Shown here in pieces: positions 1 through 6,192 of a stretch of 8,198 nt of DNA. The DNA comes from an uncultured Candidatus Competibacteraceae bacterium (GTDB taxonomy: Bacteria; Pseudomonadota; Gammaproteobacteria; Competibacterales; Competibacteraceae). A program made the position numbers and the translations under genes. The stretch lies in assembly GCA_937960715.1 (NCBI GenBank), contig CALGOO010000061.1, positions 1 to 8,198 on the forward strand, in the 5' to 3' direction. Position 1 is the stretch's first letter. Each line of letters begins with the position of its first letter. The notes under the pieces are model-generated. The model had not been told where the DNA came from. It did not search any database and saw only the letters and a program-made list of their open reading frames with translations.

Positions 1-343
1 CCCGGCAGGCATATTCCCATTGGGCCTCGCTCGGCAGCGTCAGGTCGAGACCGGGAATCCGGTTGTTGAGTCGCTTCAGAAAATCCTGCGCATCGTTCCA
101 ACTCACCCGCTCCACCGGCCGGGTCGGACTCTGGAATCGGATCGGGTTCTTCTCCATCACCGCTTCCCACAAGGCTTGCGTGCAGGGCACGTCGAATAGC
201 CAGTAGCCCTCGGTCAAGGTCACGAGGTGGCGAGGATGTTCCGCATCGAACCATTTTCGTTCGTTATCATTCTTCGCCAACCCCCGCGTTTCTTCCTCCG
301 GCGAGCCCATCAAGAACCGCCCTGGCGGAATCCAGCGCAGGCG
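1..343 (-). repeat. FGE-like domain, copy 2 of a tandem pair (truncated by window edge)
   Basis: Residues 937-1050 of the long protein, from RLRWIPPGRFLMGSP to LPSEAQWEYACR at the edge. Compared with copy 1 it has a longer charged insert after MGSPEEE (through ERKWFDAEHPRH). Its lectin-fold C-terminal half, where a second variable segment would lie, is outside the window. Confidence 0.87.
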
Positions 344-3151
344 TTGGATGACGGGCTCGCCGCCCCGCTGGGGTTCGACGGCGATTTCGCACCACAGCCC
401 GAAGCGGTCGCGGCCGATGGCGCTGGCCCATGGGCAGTCCCGTAGGGAAAATCGACCAAAAACGAGATGCTCGCGGTCGGTGTGGATATGGAAGGCCGGT
501 GTCTGGGGCAACGCGTGGCGATTTTGGGGCGGAACCGCGTCAAGACGCAGCAGGGTGGGTTGCGCGCCGGTCGCTCCGCCGGGCGGGCCCTGCTCGGGCC
601 GGCGCTCCGCCTGCCGGCCCCTCGCCGGTCCCGCCGGCTCCGCTCCCTCTTGACCTGCTGGGCTCGCGACCCGAACTCGGGCACAGCGAAAACCGAAGAA
701 GTCGAGGCGGAGGCCGGGGGGGTCGTGGTCGCGGTACGCCGCCCGCACGAGGCGCGCGTAGCTGTACCAGGACCCGCCGCGCAGGACACGGGACGCGCCG
801 GCTGTGCGGTCTTCCCAAGCCGAGCCGTCGGTCGGAGCGCCTTGGTAGTTATCGTGCCAGTGGTCCTGGCACCACTCCCAGACGTTGCCGTGCATCTCGT
901 GCAGGCCCCACGGATTCGGCGGCAAGCTCGCCACCGGCACGGTCTCGCCCCGATACAAACCCTTCTTACCGCCAGCATAAGGATAATTGCCGTTGTAGTT
1001 GACCTGTGCGGGGGTGATGGTGGCACCGAAGCTAAACGGGGTGGTCGTCCCGGCACGGCAGGCGTATTCCCATTGCGCTTCGGAAGGCAGAGCCAGATCG
1101 AGTCCGGGCAGGCGTTCGTTCAGCCGTTTGATGAAGTGCTGGCAGTCGTTCCAACTAATATTTTCCACTGGACGACGGTCCTCGCCTTTGAATCCACTCG
1201 GGTTCTCGCCCATCACCGCTTCCCACAGCGCCTGAGTACAGGCGGTATCGAACAGCCAGAAACCTCGGCTGATCGTCACGGAATGCTGGGGGCCTTCGTC
1301 GTCGTAACGTTCTGGCTCATCTTCCGGCGAGCCCATCTGGAAGGCACCGGGTTCGATCCAGCGCATTCGCTGAGTGATCTGCTGGCCCTGCTGGTTCGTG
1401 ATGCTGAAAGTGACCCAGTGGCCGTACTCGTCCGTGCCCCAGGCGTTGGCCCAGCGTGGCGGTTGGCCGGAGCGCCAAAAAAAGTCTTCCTCCTCGATGC
1501 GAATTAACTGGTTCGCGGTTTCCAAGCTGGCGAGGAGGCTGACCATCTCGGCCGCCAAAGCCGGCGACGAGAAAAGCAGGTCGCCGCCTTGCTGGTAAAG
1601 GTCGACCCGTCGCGCCGGGGCTTTGGTCAACACGTTTTCGGGATGCAGTCCCGGCGGCGGTAGCGCGCGAGGGTCGCGGCGCAGGACTTGGGCCGATAAG
1701 TCGTGGAAGTAGCGGCCGAGTTCCGGGTCGTCGAGATAACCCTCCGGCAGCCGGGCGGCGATTTCCCGAAACCACGGAATCGCGCCGGGCACGGGCGCTG
1801 CGCCTCCCACGCCGGCGGCTTGTCGTCCCAGGGCGGCGAAGAATTCGGCCGCCTGGCGAACATCGCTTTCCTCGGGTAGATGATTTCGTTCCTCGGGTCT
1901 CAGCGCCTCAATCTCGGCGAACCAGATTTCCGATGGCAAGCCAGCGCGCCAGTCGCGAAGCAGCTCTAGGGCTTGTTCCTTGAGGTCGTCCTGGGCGAGA
2001 GCCTCGCGCCGTTGCTGGGCCTCGGCGGCGGAGAGCGTTGCGGCGACCGAGGACTTGCCGACGACGGCTGGCTCCTGCCAGAACGCCGACTCGGTGCCGG
2101 CATCGGCGTCGATCAGCAGCCGCAACTCGCGCAACAGCCCCGGTTCAATGCGCAGCGCCGGCGATGCCAGGGTGATGAGCCGTTGGACCTGGGCCTGGCG
2201 CGTTTCGGGATCGGCGACGCTCGCCAGCCGCTCCCAGGGCAGCGGCGTCCAATAGCGCCGTAGCGCTTCCGGGCATCCTTCGGGCGCGGGCGTCAGCGCT
2301 AGCGTCCGGCAACCGTCCGCCATGAGCCGTTGACCCATCGCCAACCAATGGCGGCGCAGGTCCGCACCGCCTCGCGCTAGACAGCCCAGATCGCCCAACA
2401 CGACGACCAGGCTACCCGGAGGTGGGGGACGGTAGAGACCGACCGAACGCTCGCCGTCCGCCCAAACGGGCGCGCTCAACCCCTCGAACCAGAGCGCGTG
2501 GGCGACGGCGTAATGGGGGAACAGGCGCACGAGGCACTCCCGCACCCGCTCCTGGTCGCCCCAGTAGGGCGCCAGGTGATCGCTGCGGTCCTCAATCAGG
2601 TGCAACGACAGCCCCCAGCGGCGGCGACGCTGCCGAGGTAACCGCTCCAGGCTTTGCCCGCGACCAAGCCGATGAACGATCGCGGGCACATCCAGAACAT
2701 GGGTCTCCGCCGGTTCGGCCAAGGCGAGGCGCAACCGGGGCATCAGTTCGCGCCAGGTGGCCAGCGGGCGCGCGGTGGCCAGCGTCGGCGGCCGCCGGGT
2801 CCAGGCGGGAAGCACGGTCAATCCCGTGTCGTCGTCCGGCTTGCGCGCCGATCCCACCTCGAATTTCCGTCCCACAAGTTGCCAGAAGGGGATCGCGTGC
2901 AGCGGGCTGACATCAAATCGGATGTCGGGTTCCGATCTCTGTCGGTCATCGCTATCCGACTTCGTTTCTCCCGTCTGCTCTCCACCCGAGCCGGACGGGG
3001 GCGACGGCGGCCGTCGCTCGTAACCGAGCCGGGCAGCGGTTTCGAGCAACAGCGTCTCGTCGGCGTAGGCCAGGGCGCGCACCAGATCGGCCCGACCGCA
3101 AATCGCTCGGGATACGATGACTGGATCGGTGTCGGATCGCTGCCGGATCAT
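1..3151 (-). CDS. vWA-like / tandem FGE-like (SUMF, C-type-lectin fold) protein, C-terminus beyond window edge
   Basis: One uninterrupted frame of 1050 codons from ATG 3151 to the left edge, with no stop in the window. Residues 1-170 are unassigned. About 178-325 is a vWA-like domain: strand LHLIEDRSDHL (DRSDH 188-192 in place of DxSxS) and strand SLVVVLGDLG (Asp254), so the metal site looks degenerate. About 330-560 is helical and unassigned. A lead-in module, PRWANAWGTDEYGHW (565-579), precedes FGE-like domain 1 (596-825), with MGSPEDE, LPSEAQWEYACR, HGNVWEW (754-760), RVLRGGSW (788-795) and GFRCAR (820-825). A GC-rich linker follows, then a repeat of the lead-in (PWASAIGRDRFGLW, 907-920) and FGE-like domain 2 (from 937, cut at 1050). 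Domain 1 lacks the two catalytic Cys of true formylglycine-generating enzymes (aligned positions Ser797 and Val802), so a binding role is more likely. The gene starts 20 bases after MoxR. It is the likely recognition or effector component, with a possible diversified segment at 796-819. Confidence 0.88.
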   Translation of the reverse strand, partial: MIRQRSDTDPVIVSRAICGRADLVRALAYADETLLLETAARLGYERRPPSPPSGSGGEQTGETKSDSDDRQRSEPDIRFDVSPLHAIPFWQLVGRKFEVGSARKPDDDTGLTVLPAWTRRPPTLATARPLATWRELMPRLRLALAEPAETHVLDVPAIVHRLGRGQSLERLPRQRRRRWGLSLHLIEDRSDHLAPYWGDQERVRECLVRLFPHYAVAHALWFEGLSAPVWADGERSVGLYRPPPPGSLVVVLGDLGCLARGGADLRRHWLAMGQRLMADGCRTLALTPAPEGCPEALRRYWTPLPWERLASVADPETRQAQVQRLITLASPALRIEPGLLRELRLLIDADAGTESAFWQEPAVVGKSSVAATLSAAEAQQRREALAQDDLKEQALELLRDWRAGLPSEIWFAEIEALRPEERNHLPEESDVRQAAEFFAALGRQAAGVGGAAPVPGAIPWFREIAARLPEGYLDDPELGRYFHDLSAQVLRRDPRALPPPGLHPENVLTKAPARRVDLYQQGGDLLFSSPALAAEMVSLLASLETANQLIRIEEEDFFWRSGQPPRWANAWGTDEYGHWVTFSITNQQGQQITQRMRWIEPGAFQMGSPEDEPERYDDEGPQHSVTISRGFWLFDTACTQALWEAVMGENPSGFKGEDRRPVENISWNDCQHFIKRLNERLPGLDLALPSEAQWEYACRAGTTTPFSFGATITPAQVNYNGNYPYAGGKKGLYRGETVPVASLPPNPWGLHEMHGNVWEWCQDHWHDNYQGAPTDGSAWEDRTAGASRVLRGGSWYSYARLVRAAYRDHDPPGLRLDFFGFRCARVRVASPAGQEGAEPAGPARGRQAERRPEQGPPGGATGAQPTLLRLDAVPPQNRHALPQTPAFHIHTDREHLVFGRFSLRDCPWASAIGRDRFGLWCEIAVEPQRGGEPVIQRLRWIPPGRFLMGSPEEETRGLAKNDNERKWFDAEHPRHLVTLTEGYWLFDVPCTQALWEAVMEKNPIRFQSPTRPVERVSWNDAQDFLKRLNNRIPGLDLTLPSEAQWEYACR
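596..620. repeat. GC-rich inverted repeat (8-bp stem, 9-base loop) just downstream of the candidate VR
   Basis: GGGCCGGC at 596-603 pairs with GCCGGCCC at 613-620 around a 9-base loop. It lies inside the coding linker between the two FGE-like domains, about 76 bases downstream of the VR in the direction of transcription. In the well-studied Bordetella phage DGR a short hairpin after the VR assists homing. Here the very GC-rich context could also give such a repeat by chance. Confidence 0.45.
677..1366 (-). repeat. FGE-like domain, copy 1 of a tandem pair (complete)
   Basis: Residues 596-825 of the long protein. It runs from MRWIEPGAFQMGSP to GFRCAR and shows the complete order of FGE/SUMF landmarks. 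Copy 2 (1-343) shares CTQALWEAVM, PGLDL and LPSEAQWEYACR with it, so the two are intragenic duplicates that have since diverged, mainly in the segment after MGSP. Confidence 0.88.
697..768 (-). other. Candidate DGR variable region (VR) in FGE-like domain 1
   Basis: Residues about 796-819, between RGGSW and GFR. At the positions that are Asn or Ile in typical DGR-variable FGE/lectin-fold proteins this gene has Tyr TAC (796, 798, 806), Ser AGC (797), Leu CTC (801, 814, 816), Asp GAC (808, 810, 817), His CAC (809) and Phe TTC (818, 819). All 13 codons end in C, as expected for AAC or ATC templates mutated at adenines. The 11 intervening codons contain no adenine and are mixed (6 end in C, 5 in G). 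Adenines in the segment therefore fall only in the inferred variable codons. No template repeat or reverse transcriptase is in the window, so this remains an inference. Confidence 0.6.
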
Positions 3152-3171
3152 GGTCTGGGGGCGCGGCCGGG

Positions 3172-4269
3172 TCAGGCGCCCACCGGCCGGTCCGAGTCCT
3201 GGGGCGGGAGCGCCTCCGCCTCGGCCTGCCGGGGCTTCCTCGGGCGGGCGGCGATAGCGTCCGGGTGCTTCTTCAAGGCAAAATCGGCGATCCGATCAAT
3301 CACCGTCCGTTGCGCCTTGAGATCCGGGCCGGCGAGTTTCAGGACGGCGCGCACCAGGTCCAGGTACTCGGCCTGACCGGGCAGCGGTAGGCGGCGGGCC
3401 TGTTCGGCCGTCTTGCGGTCCTCGGCCAACAGGTCGGCGGCCCGTTCGAGCAGCGCATCCAGGTTTTTGCCGAAGTGCGCCCGCCCACGCTCGATCAGGA
3501 CACGTTTGAATGCTTGCGGCTCCTCCGTCAGGCTGGGAAGCCCCAGGTGCAGCACCAAGCAACGGCGCAGGAAGGCATCGGGCAAGGCGCGCTCTTCGTT
3601 GGTGGTGATGATGACCAGTGGCGGCGGACCCGCCGCGACCACCGGACGCTCGCCGCCGAGCGGCAGGAATTGCCCGGCGCCGAGTGCTTCGAGCAGGCCG
3701 TTGGGAACGTCGGACTCGGCCTTGTCGATTTCGTCGATGAGAACCACGCAACCGTTGGCTGGGTCGCAGCGGCGCTTCGGATCGGCGCGGCGCTCGGCGT
3801 CGCCCGCATCGGGCGGTTCGGGTTCGCGGGCCTTGACCTCCTCGGCCTGGGCGCGGGCGCTCGTCCAGTCGAAGGCCCACCACAGGGGGCCGGGCCGCAC
3901 GTAGCGGGCAACGGCCAGGCGCGTGCGGACATCTGGCTCTGGCAGGGTCTCCGGGGCTTTCAGGGCGCCCTGGAGCTGGGCCTCGGCGAGGCGGGCGACG
4001 GCGTCGTAGTGCCAGAGCAGATCGCGGGATTCGGTGCGGGCGTCCACCACCTCGTGGACGAAGGCGCGCTGCAACTGCAAGGCCGCCGCCCGCGCCAACT
4101 GGCTCTTGCCGATGCCCGGCTCACCGCGCACCAGCAGCGGGCGTTGCGCGGCCAGGGCCGCGTCGATGGCGTCGATGCTCTCTCCATCGAAGACATGAAA
4201 CTGCGGCGGCCGGCTACCCACGGCGGGGATCGGGATAATCGCGCCCTCTTGAATCTGCATGAACGTCAT
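3172..4269 (-). CDS. MoxR-type AAA+ ATPase
   Basis: 365-residue cytoplasmic AAA+ protein. Walker A is GEPGIGKSQ (49-57, Lys55), Walker B is VVLIDEID (175-182), sensor 1 is IITTNEERALP (220-230), and DAFLRRC (231-237) supplies the arginine-finger region. These mark the MoxR clade, ATPase chaperones that typically act on vWA-domain proteins. The next gene encodes a vWA-like domain, matching that partnership. Between Walker A and Walker B there is a highly charged, Pro/Glu/Arg-rich stretch (about 138-172, REPEPPDAGDAERRADPKRR), probably an exposed loop insert. The ATG at 4269 lies 3 bases after the protease stop; no strong Shine-Dalgarno is seen, consistent with translational coupling. A second in-frame ATG at 4260 is possible. 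The TGA at 3174-3172 is 20 bases before the next gene. The fold and clade are clear; the specific client is inferred from context. Confidence 0.92.
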   Translation of the reverse strand: MTFMQIQEGAIIPIPAVGSRPPQFHVFDGESIDAIDAALAAQRPLLVRGEPGIGKSQLARAAALQLQRAFVHEVVDARTESRDLLWHYDAVARLAEAQLQGALKAPETLPEPDVRTRLAVARYVRPGPLWWAFDWTSARAQAEEVKAREPEPPDAGDAERRADPKRRCDPANGCVVLIDEIDKAESDVPNGLLEALGAGQFLPLGGERPVVAAGPPPLVIITTNEERALPDAFLRRCLVLHLGLPSLTEEPQAFKRVLIERGRAHFGKNLDALLERAADLLAEDRKTAEQARRLPLPGQAEYLDLVRAVLKLAGPDLKAQRTVIDRIADFALKKHPDAIAARPRKPRQAEAEALPPQDSDRPVGA

Positions 4270-4272
4270 AAG

Positions 4273-5814
4273 CTATTCCCGGGTTACTTTCAGGATGTGC
4301 TCCAGCGGCAGGAAGTCTTCCCACTCGCCGCTCATCAGATCGCTGTTGTCGGCAAGCTCCAAAAAAGCCACGGCTTCAAACTGCCCCTTGAGCTTTTTGA
4401 GGCTAGCGAGGCAGGCCGCGTGCTCTTCGGGGTCGCTCGGCAACTGGAACAGGTAGTAGTGACGGCTGGATTCGTATTCCGCCAAATCCTTAAGTTTTAA
4501 CGCCGCCATCCGATTGAGGTTGGGGTCCACCTCGCTGACCCGCTCGCGTATGGATTCTGGCAGGAGTTCGCGCACGCAACGATAGAAAGCGCCTTCGAAG
4601 GCGCTGAGTTGCGAAACCGCGAGCTTGCGGCGCAGATGCTCGCGAAAGTCCTCGACGCGGCGCTCCCCCTTCGGATCGAACCCGCTGTTCGGAGTCAGTG
4701 GCAGACTGAGTTCCCCCTCGATCTCTTCACCCTTTTGCGGGTGGCGATACCGAGCCTCGCGCCCGTCCGCGCCCGCCATGACCGTCTCCGCAACGAACCG
4801 GGTGGCCACCGGAAAACCGACCAAAATCGCGCTGGGGTCGCCGGCTTTTTCGCGCACGGCCGCCACCGCAGTGCGGTCGTAGAGCAGGGGCAGCAACCCC
4901 TGAACCAGCTTGCCGAGGGCTTTGGCGTCTTGGGGGTTGCTGTTTTTGAGCTTGTCTATCGCCTGGCGGGCACGGCGCATCAGCAGGGCGGCGTCGTAGC
5001 GACCGATTTCCCGCGCCAGGTCCTCGACCGGGCTTACCGGGCCGCGCCAGAGCCGCTGATCGGGTTCGCCGAAGACGCAGCACTCCAGAGCGCCAATAGC
5101 CAAGGACGAAACGGCTCGCGTTGCCTCCAAAACCTGCTTGATCCGAGCATGACGGTCGTCGGCCTGTTGATAGCCGATGGCCGCGCAAAAATCCGGCTCG
5201 TCGAGGAGGCGGGAGGCGGGCAAAGCCGTCAACCTGCCGCTGAAGCCCGGCGGTACTTCGATGATGATACCGACGATCTGGGAGAGAACGAATACCGGAC
5301 TGCCCGAGGCGCCTCGCCAGTCCGCCGCCACCTGCGGCGGCGCGGTGACGTCGAGCCAGCATTCCTTCGCCCGGTCGGCGCGCTTGTAAGTACCCCCGCG
5401 CATCGGAACTGGGACACGGGAGTTGTCGTCGCGTTTGCCGACATCCGGAAAGCCCTCGCTTTCCCAGGCCATGCCGGTCGCGGGATTGCGAGCCGACAAG
5501 CTTCTCCAGCCGGCAACCTCCTCGGGAAAAGCGAATTCGATGACGGCGGCATCTAGCTTCGGAGTGCCGGGCCAGATGATCTGTTTGCGATTCACGGGTT
5601 GCCACCGACCAGCCGGCTTTTCGGTGTGGCGGCAGTCGTGCCAGCGAATATAAAAATCGGCGGCGGGCTTTAAGTCCTTTGGGAACAAGACGTGGCGGGC
5701 GGTGAGAATGCGGTCCTTGGCGATGGGATAGCCGGTGCCGATCCGTCCCATGCCATCGGCCGCGGTCGTGGGCACAAAAATCTCGACCAAAAGATTCTTG
5801 AAATTGTCGCCCAC
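4273..5814 (-). CDS. Trypsin-like serine protease with large unassigned C-terminal region
   Basis: 513-residue protein. Residues about 5-210 form a chymotrypsin-fold protease: GTGYPIAKDRILTARHV with catalytic His41, LDAAVIEF with Asp88, and DWRGASGSPVF with nucleophile Ser170, so the His/Asp/Ser triad is intact. There is no signal peptide, which suggests action inside the cell rather than secretion, as in protease-based conflict systems where a partner is cleaved. Residues about 215-513 are a soluble, mixed helical region that I do not recognise; it includes a helical stretch around 270-330 and a charged segment ending in FLPLEHILKVTRE. By position in the operon it could be the MoxR-vWA-associated partner (VMAP-like) component, but no motif proves this. 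The start is GTG at 5814, supported by GAGGTGA upstream. It lies 30 bases after the Trypco2-type gene, and its stop (TAG) is only 3 bases before the MoxR ATG, implying translational coupling. Confidence 0.88.
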   Translation of the reverse strand: MGDNFKNLLVEIFVPTTAADGMGRIGTGYPIAKDRILTARHVLFPKDLKPAADFYIRWHDCRHTEKPAGRWQPVNRKQIIWPGTPKLDAAVIEFAFPEEVAGWRSLSARNPATGMAWESEGFPDVGKRDDNSRVPVPMRGGTYKRADRAKECWLDVTAPPQVAADWRGASGSPVFVLSQIVGIIIEVPPGFSGRLTALPASRLLDEPDFCAAIGYQQADDRHARIKQVLEATRAVSSLAIGALECCVFGEPDQRLWRGPVSPVEDLAREIGRYDAALLMRRARQAIDKLKNSNPQDAKALGKLVQGLLPLLYDRTAVAAVREKAGDPSAILVGFPVATRFVAETVMAGADGREARYRHPQKGEEIEGELSLPLTPNSGFDPKGERRVEDFREHLRRKLAVSQLSAFEGAFYRCVRELLPESIRERVSEVDPNLNRMAALKLKDLAEYESSRHYYLFQLPSDPEEHAACLASLKKLKGQFEAVAFLELADNSDLMSGEWEDFLPLEHILKVTRE

Positions 5815-5817
5815 GGC

Positions 5818-5824
5818 TCACCTC
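5818..5824 (-). promoter_or_regulatory. Shine-Dalgarno deciding the GTG start of the protease gene
   Basis: GAGGTGA on the minus strand, with GAGG ending 6 bases before the GTG at 5814. No ATG near the beginning of the protease frame competes, so the GTG start is preferred. Confidence 0.6.
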
Positions 5825-5844
5825 ATCTTGGTCTAGCACGCCGT

Positions 5845-6153
5845 TCAAGGGGGTAGTGCAGTGGGCTTCGACTGAACCTTGAGCGGTTCATCGATAGGTC
5901 CCACCACCACCGGCTTGAGCTTCAGCTTGAGTTTCTGAGTTTCGACTTCAGAAGCATTGACCTTGGCCCCAAAGCTGATGACAGAAAGCTTGACGCCGCC
6001 GCCAGCCTCGCCGCTCTTGGTCGTAGCGACCTGCAACTCGATTTCGATGTCTTCGATTTGGAATTTCAGGTCCGACCCTGCGCCCTCGCTCTGCGCAATC
6101 GACAATTCCTTACGCAGTTGGCCCAGCATTTCCGACAGTTCGATGTTTTCCAT
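5845..6153 (-). CDS. Small trypsin-co-occurring domain (Trypco2-type) protein
   Basis: 102-residue soluble protein with no signal peptide or membrane segment. It has an amphipathic helix at about 4-22 (LSEMLGQLRKELSIAQ), then a compact beta-rich part: LKFQIEDIEIELQVA (29-43), a Gly-rich turn, VKLSVISFGAKVNAS (54-68) and TQKLKLKLKP (72-81). A Pro-rich tail follows. This layout (helix, charged beta-hairpin ending in IELQV, then strands ending in a KLKLxLKP motif) is what I associate with the trypsin-co-occurring domain 2 family, small partners encoded beside trypsin-like proteases in conflict systems. The trypsin-like gene starts 30 bases downstream, which supports the call. The molecular role is unknown; the context suggests an adaptor or regulator of the protease. 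The start is an ATG with GGAG 7 bases upstream. The gene looks visibly less GC-rich than ppx or the long FGE gene. Family recognition is from memory of the pattern and was not tested by a profile search. Confidence 0.78.
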   Translation of the reverse strand: MENIELSEMLGQLRKELSIAQSEGAGSDLKFQIEDIEIELQVATTKSGEAGGGVKLSVISFGAKVNASEVETQKLKLKLKPVVVGPIDEPLKVQSKPTALPP

Positions 6154-6192
6154 GGCATAACTCCAGAGTGATGATGGATAGATAAATACCGT

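Noticed and set aside
310..1056. Minus-strand 248-codon frame within the long gene
   Set aside because: It lies in a different frame from the FGE-like protein and gives a low-complexity Arg/Ala/Pro translation; it is a shadow of the real gene.
467..1507. Long plus-strand open frame (346 codons) opposite the FGE-like domains
   Set aside because: It is antisense to a frame with clear FGE motifs and a continuous 1050-codon reading. Its translation is Arg/Ala-rich with no recognisable domain, as is common for antisense frames in GC-rich DNA.
1..3151. Possibility that the left third is a frameshifted pseudogene, since no closed ORF covers it
   Set aside because: Codon-by-codon reading from ATG 3151 stays open to the edge with domain landmarks in register at residues 188, 254, 567, 596, 795, 908 and 940. 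The frame is simply unclosed because the stop lies beyond the window.
3475..4500. Long plus-strand open frame (341 codons) opposite MoxR and the end of the protease gene
   Set aside because: It is antisense to well-supported AAA+ motifs, spans two real genes and the gap between them, and has no recognisable domain.
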